In this document: positions 1 through 4,592 of the stretch, in pieces
Layout of the letters: every line of letters begins with the position of its first letter
Position numbering within the stretch: the first letter of the stretch is position 1
From: Bacillota bacterium
Lineage (GTDB): Bacteria > Bacillota > Clostridia > Oscillospirales > Acutalibacteraceae
Assembly: GCA_023397245.1 (NCBI GenBank)
Contig: JAEWUH010000244.1
Coordinates: 1-5,229, forward strand
Length of the DNA stretch: 5,229 bases
Reading direction: 5' to 3'
The notes under the pieces: model-generated
The model's input: the letters and a program-made list of their open reading frames with translations, nothing else
What the model was told of the DNA's origin: nothing
Databases searched by the model: none
Position numbers and translations under genes: made by a program

Positions 1-1069
1 GGTACGGGGAGCCGGCAGGGTACATCATTACCGTTTTATGCATCCCGATATAGGAGCCCCCGCCGTTCGCCCGGTAGGAATAGAAACCGGAGCGGGCATC
101 CCCGCTGACGGTGATTTTTCCGGCGGAGGGATTTGTAAGGTAAGAGTTCCCCGCAATCAGGCCGGCGTCGGTGTTCAGCACATCCTTCGACACGGGGGAC
201 AGGGTGGAAAAAATACCGGGATAGCGGCTGTTGTCCGGGCTGTACTGCAGCTTGAACAGCATCGAGCTGAATTCAATACCGCATACGCCGTAAACCGCTC
301 CGTCACGGCTGATGAGCGGAACGCACAGCAGCAGCCCGGATTCGCTGTTGCCTTTCAGCAGAACACGTTCGCTCCAGTAATAAAGCCGCGACACGGCAAG
401 GCGGCTGTTCTGCCGCGCCGTATCCAGCGTGGTTTTATAGAAGTCTGAATCCGCAATATCGAATTCCTGCCTCCACTGCCCCAGAAGTTCAATCCCGTTT
501 TCACGGGCGATGGATGCGGGGCCGATCAGATAATGAACCTTTGAGTTTACAAGATTAACCGCGTTCGGTTCGGTACATTTCAGAAAAATTCCGGCTCTGG
601 AATTTGCAGAATTCGCGTTCTTGGGATTCACGGTTGCGTTCAGAATAAGAAAGGTACCGCTGCATTTACTGTTTTTCAGCACAGAAAGCAGAGTCCCCGT
701 CTGCAGGGAAAGCAGCTCCTCGAGCCGTTCCGGGTGTTCCTTCAGTTTCTCCGCGCCAATTCCGTTCTTCTGCAGCCATAGGTCAATATCCGAGGAAAGC
801 TGCCCGGCAAAGGAGGTGCCCTGCAGGGAAAGCCTGCCGAAATCGGCGGATACGCCGCCGGTCAGGTGATTCAGCTCGTTTTCTGTCCAGACGCGGCTTT
901 TTGCCGCCCCTTCGTCAAACACGCCGAATACGAGCATAATGAAGTAAAATGCCAGCGCCAGAATCAGAATAAACAGGGCGAAAAACGCGAACAGGCGCAG
1001 CTGGAGCGAGGCCATTTTTTCACCCTTTGGCCTGCGCCACAGCAGAAGCGCTTCCTGCACCATATTCAT
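1..1069 (-). CDS. Membrane-anchored sensor/regulator, N-terminal part (truncated by window edge)
   Basis: Open reading frame on the minus strand with no stop from the ATG at 1069 to the left edge, giving 356 visible residues. A GGAGGGAG ribosome binding site lies at 1079-1087, about nine bases before this ATG; a second ATG follows two codons later and cannot be excluded. Residues 1-25 are short and basic (WRRPKGEK), and residues about 26-50 form one hydrophobic transmembrane helix. Everything after about residue 52 is soluble and probably extracytoplasmic, with helices at about 60-130, a Ser-Lys-Cys-Ser-Gly stretch around C136, and later YYWSERV and GVCGIEFS stretches that look like a Cache/PAS-type ligand-binding fold. 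A second membrane helix and the output domain (histidine kinase, AraC or LuxR DNA-binding, or GGDEF) are outside the window, so the signalling class cannot be named. It follows the solute-binding lipoprotein gene by 45 bases and is probably co-transcribed with it. That it is a sensor is inferred from topology and neighbour, not from a catalytic motif. Confidence 0.75.
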   Translation of the reverse strand, partial: MNMVQEALLLWRRPKGEKMASLQLRLFAFFALFILILALAFYFIMLVFGVFDEGAAKSRVWTENELNHLTGGVSADFGRLSLQGTSFAGQLSSDIDLWLQKNGIGAEKLKEHPERLEELLSLQTGTLLSVLKNSKCSGTFLILNATVNPKNANSANSRAGIFLKCTEPNAVNLVNSKVHYLIGPASIARENGIELLGQWRQEFDIADSDFYKTTLDTARQNSRLAVSRLYYWSERVLLKGNSESGLLLCVPLISRDGAVYGVCGIEFSSMLFKLQYSPDNSRYPGIFSTLSPVSKDVLNTDAGLIAGNSYLTNPSAGKITVSGDARSGFYSYRANGGGSYIGMHKTVMMYPAGSPY

Positions 1070-1078
1070 ACGGCCTCG

Positions 1079-1087
1079 TCTCCCTCC
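1079..1087 (-). promoter_or_regulatory. Ribosome binding site of the sensor gene
   Basis: GGAGGGAGA on the minus strand, nine bases before the ATG at 1069. It supports this start over the ATG at 1063, which would be 15 bases away. Confidence 0.65.
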
Positions 1088-1114
1088 GGTACCCGAACTT
1101 TTTAGGAGCCAATA

Positions 1115-2497
1115 TTATTTTTTTGCTTTAAAGTCTTTCAGCGCCGCTTCGCTGCCCTGGGAAACGGGCGCGGCCGGGCTCCCTGAAAGAAGTGCTTTCC
1201 GGTCAGCCGTCAGCAGCGCCTTATACCGTTTTTCGTAATCTTTGGAAAGACTGTCGAATGTTCCGAAGGTCGGCGCTACAAAAAAGTCGTACTGTGCCTG
1301 CATTTCCGTAACGGCCTTCAGCATCTTGCGGATGCGGGCGTCTTTTACCGAAGCCATCTGCGCGGGCATATCCTTTTCAAAGGCTTCATTTGTTACGGGC
1401 AGGTAGCCGGTGGACGCGACAAACCGCATATTCTGTGCGGGCCGGGTAAACCATTTCAGAAAGACGGAAGCGGCGTATTCGCGGGTTTTGTCCGACGCCG
1501 CCACGCAGAATCCGTTGCCGCGCTGGATGGCCGCTTTTTTGCCGCCCTCAAAAACCGGGAACGGCAGGATGCTGTATTCTACCGGTTCCACGGTATTGTC
1601 CGCATAGGTGATGGTATTTCCGTAAAACAGGATACCGGCGGAGGAGCCGGTGGAGCAGACCAGATCGCCTGTTTTGGAGAGGTCTGAGGAATAGCCGTCG
1701 TAAATGGCAAAACCGCCGGCAACAGACGGCGCGTAACAGGTTTGCCAGATATGGGCGTATGTATCGTTATCCAGATTCAGGGCCTGATTCGCAAACAGGC
1801 TGCCGCCCTTTTGGATCATGCCGGCCTGCGCCAGGTTCAGCCAGGAATCCGCCGCAAAAAACTGTTTCCCGTCATTCGGTACGTCCGGAGTTTTCGCGTC
1901 CGTCCATTTGTAATACTTCTGTGAGGCATCCGCGATTCCCTCAAAGGTTTTAAAGCAGTCCATTGTCACCCCGGTTTCGGCGGCAAAGCGGTCGAACAGG
2001 GTCTGGTCCAGATAAAGGATCTCCGTGGATTTGGCAAACGGAAATACATACAGGCCGTTGTCTCCAAAGCGGCCCTCTTCAACAAACTTCGGAATGTAGG
2101 CGGACAATTCCTCTTTTGTAAAGTAATTGTCTAGATTGGCAAGCATGCCCTTCTGCTGGAACAGCACCGCCGTCTTTGGGTAGCAGCTTGTAATATCCGG
2201 CATCTTCGGCGCGCCGGGGTCGCCGTTCACAATCATGTTGAGCGTTTCCTGAAGCTCGGAGCTGGAGGTAATGGCGGTAACATTGATAATAATGCCCTGT
2301 TCTTTGCCGACGGTGCTGTTGAATTCATCGATCAGCTCATCCATCGTATTTTGCATATCGCCGCCGTAATTGTGCCACATGGTCAGCGTGATGGGATTTT
2401 TCGGGTCAAGGCCGTACTTTTTGCCGCCGCCGCAGCCGGTAACGAGCAGGCTGCAAAGCAGGCAAACGGATAAAACCGCAGCGAGCATCTTTTTCAT
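1115..2497 (-). CDS. Extracellular solute-binding lipoprotein, carbohydrate ABC-transporter type
   Basis: A 460-residue protein, normal length for sugar-binding proteins of the SBP_bac_1/MalE-UgpB type. The N-terminus is a lipoprotein signal: MKKM, a hydrophobic core at residues 5-19, then the lipobox V-T-G-C with the lipidated cysteine at C22, followed by GGGKK. The mature protein should be anchored to the outer face of the membrane. Family-typical features are the first strand LTMWHNYGG (38-46), the segment FPFAKSTEILYLDQ from residue 152, GNGFCVAASDK from residue 327 and ASTGYLPV at 361-368. In the family such proteins bind mono- or oligosaccharides, or glycerol-phosphate compounds, and hand them to a CUT1 permease; the ligand here cannot be read from the sequence. 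AGGAGGA lies six bases before the ATG. No permease or ATPase is seen next to it; the following gene is a membrane sensor, so it may present ligand to that sensor instead of, or as well as, to a transporter. A left-facing promoter at 2711-2683 probably drives it. Confidence 0.9.
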   Translation of the reverse strand: MKKMLAAVLSVCLLCSLLVTGCGGGKKYGLDPKNPITLTMWHNYGGDMQNTMDELIDEFNSTVGKEQGIIINVTAITSSSELQETLNMIVNGDPGAPKMPDITSCYPKTAVLFQQKGMLANLDNYFTKEELSAYIPKFVEEGRFGDNGLYVFPFAKSTEILYLDQTLFDRFAAETGVTMDCFKTFEGIADASQKYYKWTDAKTPDVPNDGKQFFAADSWLNLAQAGMIQKGGSLFANQALNLDNDTYAHIWQTCYAPSVAGGFAIYDGYSSDLSKTGDLVCSTGSSAGILFYGNTITYADNTVEPVEYSILPFPVFEGGKKAAIQRGNGFCVAASDKTREYAASVFLKWFTRPAQNMRFVASTGYLPVTNEAFEKDMPAQMASVKDARIRKMLKAVTEMQAQYDFFVAPTFGTFDSLSKDYEKRYKALLTADRKALLSGSPAAPVSQGSEAALKDFKAKK

Positions 2498-2503
2498 GGC
2501 GTA

Positions 2504-2510
2504 TCCTCCT
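2504..2510 (-). promoter_or_regulatory. Ribosome binding site of the solute-binding protein gene
   Basis: AGGAGGA on the minus strand, six bases before the ATG at 2497. It fits the start that begins with the lipoprotein signal peptide. Confidence 0.8.
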
Positions 2511-2586
2511 GAATTGCTGTTTTAAGGGGGAATGAATACTCTGGCTGATTAAAATAACTCTAAAAAACACCTCTGTTTACGCTCAA

Positions 2587-2605
2587 AATCACCCCTGGGG
2601 TGATT
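2587..2605. promoter_or_regulatory. Perfect 9+9 bp inverted repeat, probable operator or leader hairpin
   Basis: AATCACCCC and GGGGTGATT flank a single central T at 2596 with no mismatch. Such a short-centred perfect dyad is typical of a dimeric regulator's binding site. It overlaps by three bases the -35 element of a candidate right-facing promoter, and it lies in the transcribed leader of the left unit, about 70-90 bases downstream of that unit's predicted start of transcription. It could therefore act on either unit, as an operator or roadblock. Read as RNA in the leftward direction it is a hairpin with a three-base CAG loop followed by a very short U run (TTTT including the stem end), so a weak attenuator is the alternative. 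The cognate regulator is not identified. Confidence 0.5.
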
Positions 2606-2631
2606 ACAAACCGGAAGGAATTTGCTATGCT
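2603..2631 (+). promoter_or_regulatory. Candidate right-facing promoter with extended -10
   Basis: An extended -10 element TGCTATGCT sits at 2623-2631 (hexamer TATGCT at 2626-2631, four of six consensus bases). A -35 candidate ATTACA lies at 2603-2608 (four of six) with a 17-base spacer. Its -35 overlaps the inverted repeat. If real, transcription would start near 2638 and run through the left-facing promoter, giving the zinc-ribbon operon a leader of nearly 200 bases. The hexamers are only fair matches. Confidence 0.35.
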
Positions 2632-2682
2632 TTTTGTGTAAGAAACGTGCGGTAATCATTTCCTGTTTTCTCTCTAAGAAAC

Positions 2683-2711
2683 AGTATAGTGAAAAACCGT
2701 AACTTAGTCAA
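2683..2711 (-). promoter_or_regulatory. Left-facing sigma-A-like promoter of the lipoprotein-sensor unit
   Basis: On the minus strand, TTGACT (2711-2706, five of six consensus bases) is followed by exactly 17 bases and then TATACT (2688-2683, five of six). This is the best promoter match in the window. Transcription should begin near 2676, leaving a leader of about 180 bases before the lipoprotein start at 2497. That leader contains the perfect inverted repeat at 2587-2605. Confidence 0.65.
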
Positions 2712-2732
2712 TGTCCCTGAGGCCGTTCCTTT

Positions 2733-2741
2733 TGTTAAAAT
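2733..2741 (+). promoter_or_regulatory. Candidate right-facing extended -10 element near gene A
   Basis: TGTTAAAAT is an extended -10 with hexamer TAAAAT (five of six consensus bases), but no good -35 is seen 16-19 bases upstream. Transcription would begin near 2748, inside the AGGAGG at 2748-2753, so that ribosome binding site would be lost or very close to the 5' end. This is an alternative to the candidate at 2603-2631. Confidence 0.25.
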
Positions 2742-2744
2742 TCT

Positions 2745-2830
2745 GAGAGGAGGCATCGATTACGAAAAACGCCGTCCGTGAAGAAGCGAAAGAAGTCCGG
2801 GAAGAACATACTGCCGGCAGGTACGGGTGA
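2745..2830 (+). other. Strong Shine-Dalgarno followed by a short non-ATG reading frame (possible leader peptide)
   Basis: GAGAGGAGG at 2745-2753 is the best ribosome binding site near gene A, yet no ATG, GTG or TTG lies within its normal reach. The codon five bases downstream is ATT at 2759, followed by 22 more sense codons (TKNAVREEAKEVREE and so on) and a TGA at 2828-2830. That stop ends four bases before the ATG of gene A. Codons in this frame look ordinary for the region (many GAA, AAA, GCC, GTC), while the frame of gene A over the same bases uses CGA and ATA. ATT initiation is rare (infC is the known case), so this is either a leader peptide coupled to gene A, a former start lost by mutation, or chance. 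Confidence 0.2.
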
Positions 2831-2834
2831 TTGT

Positions 2835-3209
2835 ATGGAAGGCATTGGGTTTACCGCCCGTTTTAAAATCGAGCATACGCAAGCCGGCGACCGTTACATT
2901 TTCTTCTGTGATCTGTCCGGCGCGCCGGTGTATACCACAGACCCCATCTGCGAACAGAATCCGCAGAAAGCGGCGGCAATTGCGCGCGGGCTGGCCCGCC
3001 CCCATTTCAACCGCTGCCTTGCCTGTGGAAAATGGGTTGGCGATACCGCGTACAACATCGACGAGATGAAATGCGTGGCGTGCGCGCCGTGTGATCTTCC
3101 TGAGCGCTACTGTACGGAATGCGGAAACTCTGTTCCCGAAGGAAACCGTTTTTGTACCCGGTGCGGCAGGGAAATGAGGAAAGCAGCAAAACAGGGTCTT
3201 ACAGAATAA
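2835..3209 (+). CDS. Zinc-ribbon protein A, degenerate paralogue of gene E
   Basis: A 124-residue cytoplasmic protein with no signal peptide or membrane helix. An N-terminal strand-rich part (FTARF, then RYIFFCDLSG around C25) is followed by a helix at about 43-55. HFNRCLACGKWV (57-68) and CVACAP (80-85) then supply C61, C64, C80 and C83. A classic C-terminal zinc ribbon follows: C93-C96 and C107-C110. The N-terminal 85 residues align by eye with gene E (shared F-C-D-L, H-F-x-R-C-x-x-C-x-K-W-V, Y-N-x-D-E, C-x-x-C-A-P), but three cysteines present in E (C27, C120, C123) are Ser28, Gly69 and Ala72 here. The start is chosen because the homology to E begins near this ATG, with a weak GGGTGA four bases upstream. 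A GTG at 2778 would add a basic 19-residue extension, but it is 24 bases from the AGGAGG. First gene of the operon; function unknown, perhaps a metal-binding adaptor. Confidence 0.8.
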   Translation: MEGIGFTARFKIEHTQAGDRYIFFCDLSGAPVYTTDPICEQNPQKAAAIARGLARPHFNRCLACGKWVGDTAYNIDEMKCVACAPCDLPERYCTECGNSVPEGNRFCTRCGREMRKAAKQGLTE

Positions 3210-3215
3210 TATTAT

Positions 3216-3222
3216 GGGAGGA
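3216..3222 (+). promoter_or_regulatory. Ribosome binding site of gene B
   Basis: GGGAGGA lies seven bases before the ATG at 3230. It decides this start over the upstream in-frame ATG at 3119, which lies inside gene A. Confidence 0.75.
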
Positions 3223-3229
3223 ATTTATT

Positions 3230-3727
3230 ATGGCATTTCTTGATAAGCTGAATACCTTTACAAAGAATGTGAGCGACAAGGCCAACGACGTGATTGAATT
3301 GACAAAGCTAAACGGCAAAATCAATTCGGAAAAGGCAGAAATAGACAGCCTGCTTAAGCAAATCGGTAACCACTATTATGAAAAGCACACTGCGGGCGAA
3401 GCCGTTGATTCGGAAATTTCCGAGCTGATTGCCGCCGTAGACGCCCACAACGCGGCGATCCGGGAAACCGAGGCACAGATTAAGGCACTCAGGGAGGAGC
3501 CCGCGGCAGTTGCACCTGCGGCAGCTGTACCCGCCGCTGCACCCGTGGGCGGCATTGTATGTCCGTCCTGCGGAAAGCAGAATGTTTCCGGCACCAAATT
3601 CTGCAGCGAGTGCGGCAGTAAACTGGAAGCCCCCGCACAGCCGCAGCAGAAAGTCTGCCCGTCCTGCGGAGCGTCTGTGGCTGAGGGGATTAAGTTTTGC
3701 AGCGAATGCGGTGCAAAGATGGAGTAA
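3230..3727 (+). CDS. Coiled-coil protein B with two C-terminal zinc ribbons
   Basis: A 165-residue soluble protein. Residues 1-30 (MAFLDKLNTFTKNVSDKAND...) look like an amphipathic helix, and about 30-90 continue as charged heptad-like helix, probably a coiled coil. An alanine/proline linker spans about 91-106. Two tandem zinc ribbons follow: C111-C114 with C125-C128, and C143-C146 with C157-C160, each of the form C-P-S-C-G ... K-F-C-S-E-C-G. Similar helix-plus-ribbon proteins are common in Clostridia and are annotated only as zinc-ribbon proteins. It begins 20 bases after gene A and its GGGAGGA site is clear. The architecture suggests a self-associating stalk displaying metal-bound heads, but that is inference. 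No catalytic motif is visible. Confidence 0.85.
   Translation: MAFLDKLNTFTKNVSDKANDVIELTKLNGKINSEKAEIDSLLKQIGNHYYEKHTAGEAVDSEISELIAAVDAHNAAIRETEAQIKALREEPAAVAPAAAVPAAAPVGGIVCPSCGKQNVSGTKFCSECGSKLEAPAQPQQKVCPSCGASVAEGIKFCSECGAKME
3599..3628 (+). repeat. Zinc-knuckle coding repeat, copy 1
   Basis: Thirty bases encoding FCSECGSKLE, the second half of the first ribbon of gene B. Nearly the same unit recurs at 3695-3724, 4124-4153 and 4205-4234. Copies share the TGC-GAR-TGCGG core, differing mainly at silent positions, as expected from domain duplication. Confidence 0.6.
3695..3724 (+). repeat. Zinc-knuckle coding repeat, copy 2
   Basis: Thirty bases encoding FCSECGAKME at the end of gene B, exactly 96 bases (32 codons) after copy 1, which sets the ribbon period of this protein. 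Confidence 0.6.
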
Positions 3728-3730
3728 TGG

Positions 3731-3755
3731 GCGGTAAATCAGGAATACCGCTTTT
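3731..3755 (+). terminator. Small stem-loop with short T run between genes B and C
   Basis: GCGGTA (3731-3736) pairs with TACCGC (3746-3751) around a nine-base loop; two G-T pairs could lengthen the stem, and four T follow at 3752-3755. It sits in the only long gap (42 bases) of the operon. It is too weak for an efficient intrinsic terminator but could lower expression of the later genes or protect the 3' end of an A-B message. Confidence 0.3.
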
Positions 3756-3762
3756 GGGAGGG
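3756..3762 (+). promoter_or_regulatory. Ribosome binding site of gene C
   Basis: GGGAGGG lies seven bases before the ATG at 3770 and supports that start. It begins directly after the T run of the stem-loop. Confidence 0.75.
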
Positions 3763-3769
3763 AAGTAAA

Positions 3770-4240
3770 ATGACAAATGATCTGTTCGGCGGCTTCGGCG
3801 GACTTATGAAGGGGTTATCCGGTTTTATGCCGCAGGATGATCCGAATGTAAAGCTGATGACTGCCCAAACGGAGCTCAGCGACCTGCAGCAGCGGGAAAC
3901 CGAACTCTATGCAGAGATCGGCAGGCAGGCGGCGGCGCAGAACAGCGGGCAGTATCCCGAACTGGAAAGCAAACTCGGGCTGGTGCAGGCGAACCTTGCC
4001 GAAGCACAGTCCAGGCTGAAAACCGCTCAGGCGGAAAAGGAACGTAAGGAACAGGAGGAACAGCGGTTAGAGGAACAGTGTACCTGCACCGCATGCGGAT
4101 ACCGCAACCCGGAGGGAGTAAAATTCTGCCAGGAATGCGGCGCAAAGCTGGGAGTAAACACCTTATGTCCCTTGTGCGGGGCAAAGCTTACGCCCGGCGT
4201 GCGCTTCTGCGGCGAGTGCGGCGCCAAACTGGAGGGGTAA
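3770..4240 (+). CDS. Coiled-coil protein C with two C-terminal zinc ribbons
   Basis: A 156-residue soluble protein with the same plan as gene B but a distinct N-terminus. Residues 4-20 are rich in Gly, Phe, Leu and Met (FGGFGGLMKGLSGFM), a short hydrophobic segment that might bind a membrane or a partner. Residues about 27-103 are strongly helical, rich in Glu, Gln, Ala and Leu, and very likely a coiled coil. The C-terminus has two ribbons: C106-C109 with C120-C123, and C133-C136 with C147-C150. An extra cysteine, C104, makes the first motif C-x-C-x-x-C. The protein ends K-L-E-G. It overlaps no neighbour, follows gene B by 42 bases, and its last codons contain the ribosome binding site of gene D, so C and D are probably translationally coupled. 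Function unknown; a B-C hetero-oligomer is a reasonable guess. Confidence 0.85.
   Translation: MTNDLFGGFGGLMKGLSGFMPQDDPNVKLMTAQTELSDLQQRETELYAEIGRQAAAQNSGQYPELESKLGLVQANLAEAQSRLKTAQAEKERKEQEEQRLEEQCTCTACGYRNPEGVKFCQECGAKLGVNTLCPLCGAKLTPGVRFCGECGAKLEG
4124..4153 (+). repeat. Zinc-knuckle coding repeat, copy 3
   Basis: Thirty bases encoding FCQECGAKLG in the first ribbon of gene C. Same unit as at 3599, 3695 and 4205. Confidence 0.55.
4205..4234 (+). repeat. Zinc-knuckle coding repeat, copy 4
   Basis: Thirty bases encoding FCGECGAKLE at the end of gene C, 81 bases (27 codons) after copy 3. Confidence 0.55.
4231..4237 (+). promoter_or_regulatory. Ribosome binding site of gene D inside the end of gene C
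   Basis: GGAGGGG spans the last two codons of gene C and ends six bases before the ATG at 4244, an arrangement typical of translational coupling. Confidence 0.75.
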
Positions 4241-4243
4241 AGC

Positions 4244-4582
4244 ATGGCATCATATAAACAGCCCTGCATCCACTGCGGTGCATTGGTCGAGCGGGACGCG
4301 CGTTTCTGCCCCTCGTGCCGGAGCGCAAGTCCGTTCGGTTATCTTTGCCCCTCCTGTCTGATGCCTGTGGGAAAAAGCCAGTCAATCTGCCCGGGCTGCA
4401 GCCGCAGCCTGTATGTAACGTGCCCTGCCTGCGGCAAAAGCACCTTTGTTCAGGATCGGTGCGAGGTCTGCGGTGCATCTTTGACGGTTCCGTGTCAAAA
4501 TCCGCGCTGCGGTGCGGCGCAGTTCTTTGAGAATACAAAATGTACCGCCTGCGGTAAAAAAATCAAGCCATTCAAGAAATGA
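4244..4582 (+). CDS. Poly-zinc-ribbon protein D (four ribbons, 16 cysteines)
   Basis: A 112-residue protein made almost wholly of zinc ribbons, with no helix-rich domain, signal or membrane segment. Cysteine pairs in order: C8-C11 with C22-C25; C35-C38 with C49-C52; C60-C63 with C73-C76; C84-C89 with C100-C103. The first two have the usual 10-residue inner spacing; the third is one residue shorter (9); and the fourth has a wider first knuckle (C-x4-C) with an inner spacing of 10. If each set of four binds one zinc, the protein holds four. It is closer to a double-zinc-ribbon or RanBP2-like scaffold than to rubredoxin, because the second residue after most knuckles is not the rubredoxin pattern. 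It ends in a basic tail (KKIKPFKK). It lies three bases after gene C and ten before gene E. Function unknown; a protein- or nucleic-acid-binding adaptor, or a zinc store, would fit. Confidence 0.85.
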   Translation: MASYKQPCIHCGALVERDARFCPSCRSASPFGYLCPSCLMPVGKSQSICPGCSRSLYVTCPACGKSTFVQDRCEVCGASLTVPCQNPRCGAAQFFENTKCTACGKKIKPFKK

Positions 4583-4586
4583 GGGA
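4581..4586 (+). promoter_or_regulatory. Ribosome binding site of gene E overlapping the stop of gene D
   Basis: GAGGGA overlaps the TGA stop of gene D (4580-4582) and ends six bases before the ATG at 4593, which favours coupled translation and supports this start. Confidence 0.65.
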
Positions 4587-4592
4587 TCTGTT

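Larger units (their letters stand above)
2498..2834. other. Divergent control region between the two transcription units
   Basis: These 337 bases separate the leftward lipoprotein-sensor unit from the rightward zinc-ribbon operon. They are visibly more AT-rich than the flanking genes over about 2511-2745. They hold a good left-facing promoter, two weaker right-facing promoter candidates, a perfect 9+9 inverted repeat at 2587-2605, a small AU-rich inverted repeat (CTGTTT 2663-2668, AAACAG 2679-2684), two copies of TAAGAAAC (2639-2646 and 2675-2682), and a perfect AGGAGG without a standard start codon at the right distance. I see no convincing protein-coding gene. Confidence 0.7.

Noticed and set aside
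38..1105. Right-facing open frames at 38-448, 621-869 and 866-1105
   Set aside because: They lie opposite a long uninterrupted left-facing frame with a ribosome binding site, a membrane helix and protein-like composition; their own translations resemble no protein.
2587..2605. The perfect inverted repeat as a full intrinsic terminator
   Set aside because: There is no proper T run on either side (ACAAA to the right; TTTTGAG at most leftward), and it lies in a promoter region, so an operator is more likely.
2685..2690. Right-facing -10 element TATAGT
   Set aside because: It has no acceptable -35, and it is largely the complement of the left-facing -10 TATACT, which does have a proper -35 at 17 bases.
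2778..2834. GTG at 2778 as the start of gene A
   Set aside because: It is 24 bases from the AGGAGG, has no local site, uses rare codons, and the added basic residues are not matched in the paralogue E.
3119..3229. Upstream ATG at 3119 as the start of gene B
   Set aside because: It lies inside gene A and has no fitting ribosome binding site, while the ATG at 3230 follows GGGAGGA and begins a typical helix.
3599..4234. CRISPR-like or mobile repeat array
   Set aside because: The repeats are in frame, encode zinc knuckles and are separated by coding sequence with protein-determined spacing.
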